From the NCBI GenBank assembly GCA_021789565.1, contig JAJYJL010000761.1, forward strand, positions 1 through 5,059: a DNA stretch of 5,059 nt, in the 5' to 3' direction. A program made the position numbers and the translations under genes. Positions within the stretch are counted from its first letter, which is position 1, and each line of letters starts with the position of its first letter. Below the pieces are notes generated by a model. That model was not told the DNA's origin. It worked only from the letters and a program-made list of their open reading frames with translations, and searched no databases. The DNA comes from Acidobacteriota bacterium. GTDB lineage: Bacteria > Acidobacteriota > Terriglobia > UBA7540. Positions 1-5,059 of the stretch are shown one piece after another.

Positions 1-140
1 TTCTGATCAGACTGCTGCCGGCCGGCATCGACCAGCGCCACCTTCAGGCCGGCTTCCGCCAATCGCTTGCACGCCCATCCGCCGGATGCCCCGGAACCCA
101 CCACCAGCACATCGTAAATTTGCTTTCCGCCCTGGCTCAT
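1..140 (-). CDS. GMC family FAD-dependent oxidoreductase, N-terminal fragment (runs off window edge)
   Basis: Only the first 46 codons are visible; the gene continues beyond position 1. The translation starts MSQGGKQIYDVLVVGSGASG, with the dinucleotide-binding glycine motif GSGASG at residues 15-20 and an acidic residue ending the second beta strand (VALVDAG, Asp38). This is the Rossmann fold that binds the ADP part of FAD. It matches the N-terminus of the complete GMC protein just upstream at 33 of 46 residues, so it is a tandem paralogue. The ATG at 138-140 is supported by a GGAG Shine-Dalgarno 7 nt upstream on the minus strand. A gap of only 46 bp and no visible terminator suggest it is the second gene of one transcript. 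No signal peptide is seen, as expected for subunits exported together with a Tat-bearing partner. Substrate cannot be inferred from this fragment. Confidence 0.9.
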   Translation of the reverse strand, partial: MSQGGKQIYDVLVVGSGASGGWACKRLAEAGLKVALVDAGRQQSDQ

Positions 141-186
141 TAATCTGCTCCAATGTTGACTTGGAATCAGGCCTCAAATCGTCCTA

Positions 187-1872
187 TCAAAGATTTCCTC
201 GTTTCATCTCCCCCAACAGATAATCGCAGGAATGCGTGCAAAGGGCCATGATGGTCAAGGTTGAATTCTGGCAGGCACTGGATGTAAACGCCGAGCCATC
301 CAGAACAAAAAGATTTTTAATATCGTGGCTTTGCTGGAACTTGTTGAGGACCGATTCCTTCGAACTCTCCCCCATACGGGCAACACCGACTTCGTGAATC
401 GCCCATCCGGGAGTTGAGGGCCGCGCAAATGTGGTGATGTTTTTGGCGCCGGCCGCTTCCAGCATTTCGCCGGCCGACACAGCCATGTCATTCACCATGG
501 CAAATTCATTTTCACCGTACTTCATATGGAAATTCAGAACTGGAATCCCGAATGCATCCACAACGTTGCGGTTGATCTCTACATAGTTTTCCCAGCGCCC
601 AAGGCACTCGCCGTACCCGTGAAGAGAAAAAGCCTGGACGGGGTCATCTAATGCCTGCTTGTAAGCTTCTCCAAATCCGGAGGCCTTCCAGTTGAAGTCA
701 ACCCCTGCCCCGGTCTGGAAGCCGTAGCCACGGATGAAATTTTTGGAGCGCGTTCTTCCCGGAACATTGCGGAATCGGATGATGTAACTGCCCGCCGGAT
801 TAACGGGTCCCCCGAGGCTCGGCTTGCCGCCCAGTTCGGGGAAGTGGCCGACGGCCCCACCACCCATCACGTGGTCCATCAGGTAGTGGCCGAGCGTTCC
901 GCTTGAATTGGCCAGGCCATTCGGATACTGCCGATTGGCTGAGTTAAACAGAATGCGCACCGACTCCAGTGACTGCGCGCAAATCGCCACCACTCGCCCA
1001 TAGATTTCTTTCGGTTCCCGGGTGACCCGGTCGATGTAAAGCACTCCTTTGGCCTTGTTGCGGTCCGTGTCCATCAGAACCTTATAGACCATGGCGTTGG
1101 GAATCAACGTGCAGTTCCCAGAATGGAGCGCATCAGCAACGGTGGTGTAATAAGAATTGAAGTAAGAGTGCGTAACGCAGCCTCGCTCGCAAGGGCCGCA
1201 GTAATGGCAAGCCGCCCGCCCGTTGAGTGGCCGGGTCAGGTTGGCGCACCGGCAAGGCGTAAGAATATAACCACCGTGCTTCTTTAATCGGTCACGGACC
1301 AGAACCTCGGAGCACACCAGCGGCATCGGCGGCTGGAATTTGCCATCTGGAAGCACAGACGCACCTTCCGCTTGCCCACAAATGCCCGCGTACTCCTCGA
1401 CCTCGTCGTAATAAGGCGCCAGATCCTTGTAACTCAGCGGCCAATCCTGGCCGAAGCCGTCTCGTGAAGCAGCCTTAAAGTCCAGATCGCTCAGGCGCAG
1501 GCTCAACCGGCCCCAGACGTTTGTGCGGCCACCCGTCACGCGCATGCGTCCCTGCCAACTGAACGGCATGCCCTCCTCGGTTGTGTAGGGTTCATCGAGG
1601 TCGTTGCAGAACCAGTCATAGTTGTATTCCGTGCAGGCGTAACAGTCCTTTTGCACGGGCCGCGTCTTGCGAATCAACTCGGGGGCCATATCCCGATATT
1701 TCAGTTCGAAGGGGGGTTTGTGCTCGCTGAAGTTCTCGTCCGATTGCATCCGGCCAGCATCCACGATGGCAACTTTCATGCCCGCTTCACAAAATTTCTT
1801 GGCCGCCCATCCCCCGGATGCACCAGACCCCACCACGAGCACATCGTAGATATTTTGCGCACGTCTGCTCAT
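187..1872 (-). CDS. GMC family FAD-dependent oxidoreductase, gluconate/fructose dehydrogenase large-subunit type
   Basis: The 561-aa length is normal for the family. Known of the family: GMC enzymes oxidise a sugar or alcohol hydroxyl using FAD. Seen here: the FAD-binding glycine motif GSGASG at residues 15-20 with Asp38 ending beta-2; the GMC signature VTGGRTNVWGR at 112-122; and a cysteine cluster C222, C225, C228, C232 (ACHYCGPCERGC) with C207 and C209 just before it. The C-terminal domain has HEVGVARMG at 493-501 and QNSTLTIMAL at 535-544, so H493 and N536 are the likely catalytic His/Asn pair, 43 residues apart. FVLDGS (522-527) is the second FAD contact. The ATG is preceded by AGGAG (1880-1884) at 7-nt spacing. 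There is no signal peptide; export would depend on the Tat-bearing small subunit encoded divergently at 2239. The family call is firm. The substrate, and whether the cysteines bind a metal cluster or form disulfides, remain open. Confidence 0.95.
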   Translation of the reverse strand: MSRRAQNIYDVLVVGSGASGGWAAKKFCEAGMKVAIVDAGRMQSDENFSEHKPPFELKYRDMAPELIRKTRPVQKDCYACTEYNYDWFCNDLDEPYTTEEGMPFSWQGRMRVTGGRTNVWGRLSLRLSDLDFKAASRDGFGQDWPLSYKDLAPYYDEVEEYAGICGQAEGASVLPDGKFQPPMPLVCSEVLVRDRLKKHGGYILTPCRCANLTRPLNGRAACHYCGPCERGCVTHSYFNSYYTTVADALHSGNCTLIPNAMVYKVLMDTDRNKAKGVLYIDRVTREPKEIYGRVVAICAQSLESVRILFNSANRQYPNGLANSSGTLGHYLMDHVMGGGAVGHFPELGGKPSLGGPVNPAGSYIIRFRNVPGRTRSKNFIRGYGFQTGAGVDFNWKASGFGEAYKQALDDPVQAFSLHGYGECLGRWENYVEINRNVVDAFGIPVLNFHMKYGENEFAMVNDMAVSAGEMLEAAGAKNITTFARPSTPGWAIHEVGVARMGESSKESVLNKFQQSHDIKNLFVLDGSAFTSSACQNSTLTIMALCTHSCDYLLGEMKRGNL

Positions 1873-1924
1873 CGAGCATCTCCTGACTTACTTGTGATTT
1901 CTTTTGTCACTGCGTCCTGTTCGA

Positions 1925-1938
1925 GCTCCCGCGGGAGC
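1925..1938. repeat. Perfect 14-bp palindrome in the leader of the GMC gene
   Basis: GCTCCCGCGGGAGC reads identically on both strands. It lies 52 bp upstream of the GMC start codon and downstream of the predicted promoter at 2061-2089, so it would be inside the transcribed leader. It could be a dimeric-repressor site. As RNA it would fold only with a strained loop. GC-rich palindromes of this length can occur by chance, so the role is uncertain. Confidence 0.4.
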
Positions 1939-2060
1939 GTTCACCTCCGCGGTCGCCGGGAGAAAAAAGGTGCGCTTCCGGATGAAAGGGTCAATCCCGG
2001 GAACAATCTGCGAAAGCCCCTCCGGATGGGTTAGATGCATCTCACCCATGAAGAAAATTG

Positions 2061-2089
2061 ATCGTAACAACCGTGCGAACAAACGTCAA
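2061..2089 (-). promoter_or_regulatory. Predicted sigma70-type promoter for the GMC operon
   Basis: On the minus strand the sequence reads TTGACG (2089-2084, 5 of 6 against TTGACA), a 17-bp spacer, then TACGAT (2066-2061, 4 of 6 against TATAAT). Transcription would begin near 2054, giving a leader of about 180 nt before the GMC start at 1872. This is the best-scoring pair I can find by eye in the divergent spacer. The tandem repeat at 2110-2135 sits directly upstream of the -35 box. Confidence 0.5.
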
Positions 2090-2109
2090 CTATAGCCGTA
2101 ACAGGAACT

Positions 2110-2135
2110 GGCTACGAAAAGTGGCTACGAAAAGT
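2110..2135. repeat. Perfect tandem repeat, 2 x 13 bp, in the divergent regulatory region
   Basis: GGCTACGAAAAGT occurs twice with no gap (2110-2122 and 2123-2135). It lies about 20 bp upstream of the -35 box of the minus-strand GMC promoter and about 104 bp before the plus-strand small-subunit gene. Paired direct repeats in this position can be binding sites for a regulator of both genes. The 13-bp period is not a whole helical turn, and a simple slippage duplication is the alternative. Confidence 0.5.
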
Positions 2136-2164
2136 TGTCCTGAACCGTGTTTCGGTGATAGCAT
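2135..2164 (+). promoter_or_regulatory. Weak candidate promoter for the small-subunit gene
   Basis: TTGTCC (2135-2140, 4 of 6), an 18-bp spacer and TAGCAT (2159-2164, 4 of 6) form the only acceptable plus-strand pair I see ahead of the gene at 2239. Transcription would start near 2171, leaving a leader of about 70 nt. The -35 box touches the end of the 13-bp tandem repeat. The match is mediocre and may be fortuitous. Confidence 0.25.
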
Positions 2165-2238
2165 GAGGCCCTTACTGGTTCGGGGTGAGATTCCCTTGTT
2201 TTTGGGGAGTCTGAATTACACTTAAGGCAGGGCATAGG

Positions 2239-2892
2239 ATGAACAAGAAACAGGTTCCGGCCGTTCCCGGCAGTAGCTCCAACCCAGAGACTGGAATCAA
2301 TCGCCGTGAGATGGTCCGGCGATTAATGCTGGCGGGAGGCGCCGGATTTGCGTTGCCCGGCATCGCCGAGGGACACCCCATTGCCAAGCATCCTGCGAAT
2401 CAGGGTGCACCCGCAAAAGCTGCTTCCGCGGCTGCAAAAACCGACGGGTCTCCAGCATTCCTTGATCATCATCAAAGCAAGACCCTGGAGGTTCTGGGTG
2501 AGCGCATCGTTCCCGGCTCGTCCAAGGCCCAGGTCAACCGATTCATCGACCTTCTGCTTTCTGTGGACACCCAGGACGCGCAAAAGAAATTCATCGCGTC
2601 GCTCTCGGCTTTTGATGCTGAATCTCTCAAGCGTTTTTCCCATCCTTATAAAGATCTCACTGTAAGTCAGCAAAACGAAATCCTCACTTCCGCTTCCACA
2701 GCAAAACACGGGGAGACCGTGGAAGGCCAACCGCACCAGATCACCTTGCGTGATCACTTTGAGAACCTCAAAGGCTGGGTTTCGGGCGCATATTACTCGT
2801 CGGAAATCGGCATGAAAGAACTGGGATGGACGGGTGAGGTCTTTTTCACAAGTTTCCCCGGGTGCCAGGACCCAGGGCAACACCAATCGTAA
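2239..2892 (+). CDS. Gluconate 2-dehydrogenase subunit 3 family protein with Tat signal
   Basis: This is a 217-aa small subunit of a membrane-associated GMC-type dehydrogenase. Known of the family: subunit 3 carries the twin-arginine signal and is needed for export and maturation of the FAD subunit, which itself lacks a signal. Seen here: NRREMVRRLMLAGGAGFALP at residues 21-40, a twin-arginine motif (R22, R23) followed by a short hydrophobic stretch; an Ala-rich linker (about 49-68); then the family domain from FLDHHQSKTLEVLGERIVPG (74-93) to the C-terminal YYSSEIGMKELGWTG and FPGC (186-209). The ATG has a purine-rich CAGGG 6 nt upstream. The gene is transcribed divergently from the GMC gene rather than lying next to it in the same operon, but it very probably supplies the partner subunit for that protein and perhaps for its paralogue. 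No catalytic role is expected for this subunit alone. Confidence 0.9.
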   Translation: MNKKQVPAVPGSSSNPETGINRREMVRRLMLAGGAGFALPGIAEGHPIAKHPANQGAPAKAASAAAKTDGSPAFLDHHQSKTLEVLGERIVPGSSKAQVNRFIDLLLSVDTQDAQKKFIASLSAFDAESLKRFSHPYKDLTVSQQNEILTSASTAKHGETVEGQPHQITLRDHFENLKGWVSGAYYSSEIGMKELGWTGEVFFTSFPGCQDPGQHQS

Positions 2893-3249
2893 CCACTTTA
2901 CGGCAGCACTCCCTCCCCCTTCATTTTGCCGTCAGTCCGAATATAGACAGGCACAATGGATGCGAGAATTATTAGGGAGTTTTAAGAAACCAGGTCTCAT
3001 CTGATAGGTTCCGATTGCTGAAAAATGCGCCGGGCCAACGTCTCGCAAGGTGTACAGTTGCGCCGAATAATGGTTCCCCAAACCTACGCAAGATGCTGTT
3101 AAAAAATAACTTACAAGCCAATGGTTTGAGGCATCCAGAGGGCTGCAATCCGGTTCTGAAACAGAATATCAATTCAGCAAATCGAAAATTTCAGGTACAT
3201 TACTTTTTGCTTAATAACTTTCTTTTGTTGAATTTCAGCCTGTTTTCCC
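2893..3249. other. Intergenic stretch without a recognisable gene
   Basis: About 360 bp with no credible coding sequence on either strand. Short open frames exist but lack ribosome binding sites and protein-like composition. Composition becomes AT-rich from about 3170 to 3250 (runs such as TACTTTTTGCTTAATAAC), directly before the promoter at 3250, which could act as an UP-element-like region. A 6-bp inverted repeat (ACGGCA 2900-2905, TGCCGT 2927-2932) follows the small-subunit gene but has a 21-nt loop and no T-run, so I do not call a terminator. Confidence 0.6.
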
Positions 3250-3277
3250 TTGACATGCCACAGTTTTGTGGCACAAT
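3250..3277 (+). promoter_or_regulatory. Strong sigma70-type promoter with a spacer-filling inverted repeat (likely operator)
   Basis: TTGACA (3250-3255) matches the -35 consensus at all six positions. After 16 bp comes CACAAT (3272-3277), 4 of 6 against TATAAT. The spacer is occupied by TGCCACA-GTTT-TGTGGCA (3256-3273), a perfect 7-bp inverted repeat overlapping the first two bases of the -10. Upstream DNA is AT-rich. Transcription would begin near 3284, leaving about 104 nt before the 81-aa gene at 3388. A dimeric protein bound to the repeat would block RNA polymerase, so repression is the natural reading, though activation by spacer distortion is also known for some regulators. Confidence 0.6.
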
Positions 3278-3374
3278 CGGTAACGGTAGATTAGCAGTTA
3301 CCCATTGACTTAGGAGGCATTGTTAGATAGGCTCTCTTCCACTGCGGGAATTGTTTGACCCGACATATTCACCT

Positions 3375-3390
3375 GGAGGAGAGTCTGATG
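3375..3390 (+). promoter_or_regulatory. Ribosome binding site that fixes the start of the 81-aa repeat protein
   Basis: GGAGGA (3375-3380) lies 7 nt before ATG 3388-3390. This favours that ATG over the in-frame TTG at 3355, which has no Shine-Dalgarno and would place charged residues (MTRHIHLEESL) ahead of the hydrophobic N-terminal segment. Confidence 0.8.
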
Positions 3391-3633
3391 AAAAACTACG
3401 TCCTGACCTTTGTGTTGGCTGTGCTGGTTGTGCTGGCGAGCGTGTCTCTGCGAAGAGCTATTGCGCCTAGCAGTGTTGATATGAGCAGCGGGGGAACCTT
3501 GTTAGCGATTGGGCCATCGCCCGCCCCGCTTCCGCCAAGCGCTTCAGCAATTGGACCGTCGCCCGCGCCGCTTCCGCCGAGCGATTCTGCAATTGGGCCA
3601 TCGCCGGCGCCACTTCCACCGAGCGCTCAGTAG
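3388..3633 (+). CDS. Small exported or membrane-anchored proline-rich repeat protein, function unknown
   Basis: An 81-aa protein. Residues 1-26 form a signal-peptide-like segment: Lys2, a hydrophobic core (about 5-20), then SLRRAIA with a possible AxA cleavage site after Ala26. Two arginines after the hydrophobic core and only one lysine before it are unusual for a Sec signal, so a membrane anchor or reversed topology is possible. Residues 27-39 are a Ser/Gly-rich linker. Residues 40-81 are three 14-residue repeats with core AIGPSPAPLPPS, separated by AS and DS and ending in AQ. There are no cysteines and no recognisable enzymatic domain. It is the first gene after the promoter at 3250 and is followed 67 bp later by two membrane-protein genes. 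I recall similar short proteins with PAPLPP-like tails in Acidobacteriota but cannot name a family. It could be a secreted peptide precursor, a wall-associated peptide or a ligand for proline-binding domains. Confidence 0.8.
   Translation: MKNYVLTFVLAVLVVLASVSLRRAIAPSSVDMSSGGTLLAIGPSPAPLPPSASAIGPSPAPLPPSDSAIGPSPAPLPPSAQ
3505..3630 (+). repeat. Three tandem 42-bp coding repeats
   Basis: Units lie at 3505-3546, 3547-3588 and 3589-3630, each encoding AIGPSPAPLPPS plus two variable residues (AS, DS, AQ). Within the 12-codon core, units 1/2 differ at five codons, 2/3 at five and 1/3 at six. Every one of these changes is synonymous, while the variable pair changes amino acids. The repeats are therefore not a recent slippage product and look constrained at the protein level. 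Confidence 0.95.
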
Positions 3634-3649
3634 GATTTTTTATGAGCTC

Positions 3650-3701
3650 TGAGCAGCCTGGCGAGGCCTCCGAAGGTTAAGGTTTTCTATCAGGCTGCTT
3701 A
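3650..3701 (+). promoter_or_regulatory. Inverted repeat abutting the start codon of the seven-TM gene (possible translational control hairpin)
   Basis: AGCAGCCTG (3652-3660) and CAGGCTGCT (3691-3699) are perfect 9-bp complements. A G-U pair (3651/3700) and a U-A pair (3650/3701) can extend the stem onto the first base of the ATG at 3701. The 30-nt loop holds the palindrome GAGGCCTC (3663-3670) and the purine-rich AAGGTTAAGG (3673-3682). The 3' arm occupies the place where a Shine-Dalgarno should be, and no good one is present for 3701. There is no T-run after the stem, so a standard intrinsic terminator is unlikely. A 12-codon mini-ORF (3642-3680) runs through the 5' arm. Confidence 0.45.
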
Positions 3702-4450
3702 TGAGTGCCATTACAGCAAGCAACCTTTTAAGCTACGCCGGGTATATCCTTGAGGCGGGCTTATTGGTGTATCTGCTTGTGCATGGTCACGCGAAGCGTC
3801 TCTGGGAACTGGTTTTTTATCTTCTCATGTCGCTCAGCGTTATTGCCGCCCGCAGCTACACGCTGCATCACTATGGCTTAGGCTCATCGCAATATTGGAA
3901 CTGTTACTGGACAACTGATCTGTTGCTTGTGCTGGCCGCTTTTGTCGTGGTCGCTTCCTTTTTCAGGCGCGCCTGCTCCGAAAACCCGGAGATGTGGCAA
4001 TTCGTAAGGCTGTTGCTGGGAACGGTTCTCGTCGCAATCACAATTATCTCTTTTTTCTCGCTTTCCAGCCATAAAGACAAGGTCTTTTCCCTCTTTATTG
4101 TTCAGTTCTCTCAGAATCTCTACTTTGCCAGCCTTGTGCTGACCACCCTCTTGTACCTCATGACCCTGAAAATGGAGGTTGCCGACGAGAGGTTGGGAAT
4201 GCTGGTTTGTGGATTAGGCATCGAGTTTGCCGGCCCGGCAGCAGGTTTAGCTTTATTCTATTTGGCGCGAGGAGCCGAACTGTCCCGCCTGGTCGGAGTC
4301 TATTTCTTCCCACTTTGTGATGTCGGAATGATCCTGACCTGGTTCTACGCCGTTTCCAGAGTACCCGATCTGGCGAAAGTCCCTCGCCCCAGCGTGGGCA
4401 CGGTGGATGGAACACCCGCCTATGCGCGAGGAAATATTTCCCATTTTTAA
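3701..4450 (+). CDS. Conserved seven-transmembrane protein of unknown function
   Basis: A 249-aa integral membrane protein. Hydrophobic segments fall near residues 8-28, 35-52, 70-88, 100-121, 134-156, 165-188 and 197-218, giving seven TM helices. Basic residues cluster after TM1 (K32, R33), TM3 (R89, R90), TM5 and at the C-terminus (SRVPDLAKVPRP), which predicts N-out/C-in. A YWNCYWTTD motif (65-73) before TM3 resembles an aromatic YWxxE/D pattern I associate with uncharacterised Acidobacteriota membrane proteins. No histidine kinase, transporter or enzyme motif is seen. The short tail (219-249) has no domain. The ATG at 3701 is the only start that retains TM1; it lacks a clear Shine-Dalgarno and sits against a hairpin. 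It follows the repeat protein by 67 bp and precedes the next gene by 12 bp. A receptor-like or structural membrane role is possible but unproven. Confidence 0.8.
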   Translation: MSAITASNLLSYAGYILEAGLLVYLLVHGHAKRLWELVFYLLMSLSVIAARSYTLHHYGLGSSQYWNCYWTTDLLLVLAAFVVVASFFRRACSENPEMWQFVRLLLGTVLVAITIISFFSLSSHKDKVFSLFIVQFSQNLYFASLVLTTLLYLMTLKMEVADERLGMLVCGLGIEFAGPAAGLALFYLARGAELSRLVGVYFFPLCDVGMILTWFYAVSRVPDLAKVPRPSVGTVDGTPAYARGNISHF

Positions 4451-4452
4451 TT

Positions 4453-4465
4453 GGGGTATCTCATG
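4453..4465 (+). promoter_or_regulatory. Ribosome binding site deciding the start of the 158-aa protein
   Basis: GGGG (4453-4456) lies 6 nt before ATG 4463-4465 and can pair with the anti-Shine-Dalgarno. The in-frame TTG at 4451, directly after the upstream stop, overlaps this purine run and has no ribosome binding site of its own. I therefore start the gene at 4463. Confidence 0.6.
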
Positions 4466-4939
4466 TTTCTTGCTGTCTTGATTTTGACGTTGTCGATCGC
4501 AATGTTTTTCTTCTACATTCAGGCGATTTGTCTGAAAATTCTTCGGCAGGAGTTCGATCGGGACTACTTCCTGCCCATCGTCAATGCCAATCGCCTGGAA
4601 TTTCCGTCCGTCCGCAAAGCGGTGGAGGAATTCGACGCACCCCTCGACTATGCGCGTTTTTGCATGATGTTGAAATGTGATTTTCTGGCCCTGAGCTACT
4701 TGCTGAAAAATGCTGCCAATGCGAGTCATCGTTATACTACGCAGGACCGGCTTTTGATTCTTTATTTCCATCTCACCTATTTCATGCTGGGACTCCGCCA
4801 TTTCCTGAGATTCGACGAGAAAACGCCGTTTCTCCGCCTGACCTCAATCCTTCAATTTTTCGGAAACGTCGTCGGCCTTCGCGTCAGTTCGACGCACTTC
4901 AGGGAGATCAGCGCCTCAGATTATCTGCTCACTCTCTAA
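4463..4939 (+). CDS. Conserved protein with one N-terminal TM helix, function unknown
   Basis: 158 aa from the ATG at 4463 (162 aa if the TTG at 4451 were used). Residues 2-23 are a strongly hydrophobic helix (FLAVLILTLSIAMFFFYIQ), probably an uncleaved anchor with the basic stretch KILRQEFDRD just after it on the cytoplasmic side. The rest is mostly polar and helical: NANRLEFPSVRKAVEEFDAP (41-60), LKCDFLALSYLLKNAAN (70-86), a second moderately hydrophobic helix around 97-111, and a C-terminal FGNVVGLRVSS (133-143). No known catalytic motif is recognised. It starts 12 bp after the seven-TM gene and is almost certainly co-transcribed with it. I recall similarly organised small proteins in Acidobacteriota but not a name. 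A partner or regulator of the seven-TM protein is the simplest guess. Confidence 0.8.
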   Translation: MFLAVLILTLSIAMFFFYIQAICLKILRQEFDRDYFLPIVNANRLEFPSVRKAVEEFDAPLDYARFCMMLKCDFLALSYLLKNAANASHRYTTQDRLLILYFHLTYFMLGLRHFLRFDEKTPFLRLTSILQFFGNVVGLRVSSTHFREISASDYLLTL

Positions 4940-5059
4940 ACCCCCTTCCGGCCACACACAGCAACGCAGGGTGCCGTTAAAGCTGGATTGTGAAGACCCT
5001 CTCTTGTTTCCCGCCTCTTTTCCTGCCACGTCAGCAGCCGATATTACGAGAAACTGGGG
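4940..5059. other. Right-end non-coding stretch, nothing identified
   Basis: The last 120 bp contain no convincing gene start, promoter or terminator hairpin followed by a T-run. The region is pyrimidine-rich (ACCCCCTTCC; CCTCTCTTGTTTCCCGCC). The three-gene unit may end here or continue beyond the window. Confidence 0.4.

Noticed and set aside
1888..2082. 64-codon open frame on the minus strand in the GMC leader
   Set aside because: It begins at a TTG without a ribosome binding site, has no recognisable domain and overlaps the predicted promoter region; an internal ATG would give 53 codons, also without a Shine-Dalgarno. A leader peptide cannot be excluded but is not supported.
2323..2886. 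187-codon open frame on the minus strand
   Set aside because: It lies wholly antisense to the well-supported small-subunit gene and its translation resembles no protein family; it is a shadow of the real frame.
2900..2932. Terminator candidate after the small-subunit gene
   Set aside because: Only a 6-bp stem (ACGGCA/TGCCGT) with a 21-nt loop and no following T-run.
3269..3284. Possible sigma54 -24 element (TGGCAC)
   Set aside because: The required GC of the -12 element is absent at the correct distance (AA at 3282-3283). The bases are better explained as one arm of the inverted repeat.
3015..3308. 97-codon open frame on the plus strand in the intergenic stretch
   Set aside because: No Shine-Dalgarno, mixed composition, and it reads straight through the AT-rich region and the strong promoter at 3250. 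It looks like chance open frame.
3311..3358. Strong Shine-Dalgarno TAGGAGG (3311-3317) before a 12-codon TTG frame
   Set aside because: Spacing to the TTG at 3320 is only 2 nt and no ATG or GTG is correctly placed, so a translated leader is unlikely.
4253..4801. 182-codon open frame on the minus strand
   Set aside because: It runs antisense across both membrane-protein genes, whose hydrophobic, family-like products and spacing are much better supported.

Overview
The window looks like a chromosomal piece of an Acidobacteriota-type genome, roughly mid-50s % GC by eye. I base this on the style of the proteins: GMC oxidoreductases with a CxxCxxC cysteine cluster paired with a Tat-exported gluconate 2-dehydrogenase subunit 3, and two conserved uncharacterised membrane proteins of a kind I associate from memory with Acidobacteriota. 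No rRNA, tRNA or other taxonomic marker is present, so the assignment is inference.

Left part (1-1872, minus strand): two tandem paralogous GMC-family FAD oxidoreductase genes. One is complete (187-1872, 561 aa). The next gene downstream in transcription is cut by the window edge, with only its first 46 codons present (1-140). Their N-termini match at 33 of 46 residues, and 46 bp separate them, so they are probably one transcript. A good sigma70-like promoter (2061-2089, minus) precedes the first gene by about 190 bp. Its leader contains a perfect 14-bp palindrome.

Middle (2239-2892, plus strand): a divergently transcribed gene for a gluconate 2-dehydrogenase subunit 3 family protein with a twin-arginine signal. 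In this enzyme class the small subunit carries the Tat signal and the FAD subunit has none. The likely picture is therefore a periplasmic, membrane-linked sugar/alcohol dehydrogenase in which one small subunit serves one or both GMC proteins. No cytochrome c subunit is visible. The 366-bp divergent spacer also holds a perfect 13-bp tandem repeat.

Right part (2893-4939, plus strand): after about 360 bp with no credible gene comes a strong promoter (TTGACA, 16-bp spacer, CACAAT). Its spacer is almost exactly filled by a perfect 7-bp inverted repeat, a likely operator. It leads into an apparent three-gene unit: (i) an 81-aa protein with an N-terminal hydrophobic segment and three 14-residue repeats whose 12-residue core is identical and differs only by synonymous codons; (ii) a 249-aa seven-TM protein; (iii) a 158-aa protein with one N-terminal TM segment. 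Between (i) and (ii) lies a 9-bp inverted repeat abutting the second start codon, plus a 12-codon mini-ORF with its own Shine-Dalgarno. The functions of these three genes are unknown. They are the best candidate here for an undescribed system, for example an exported repeat peptide with membrane partners, but that is a hypothesis. The last 120 bp contain nothing I can identify.
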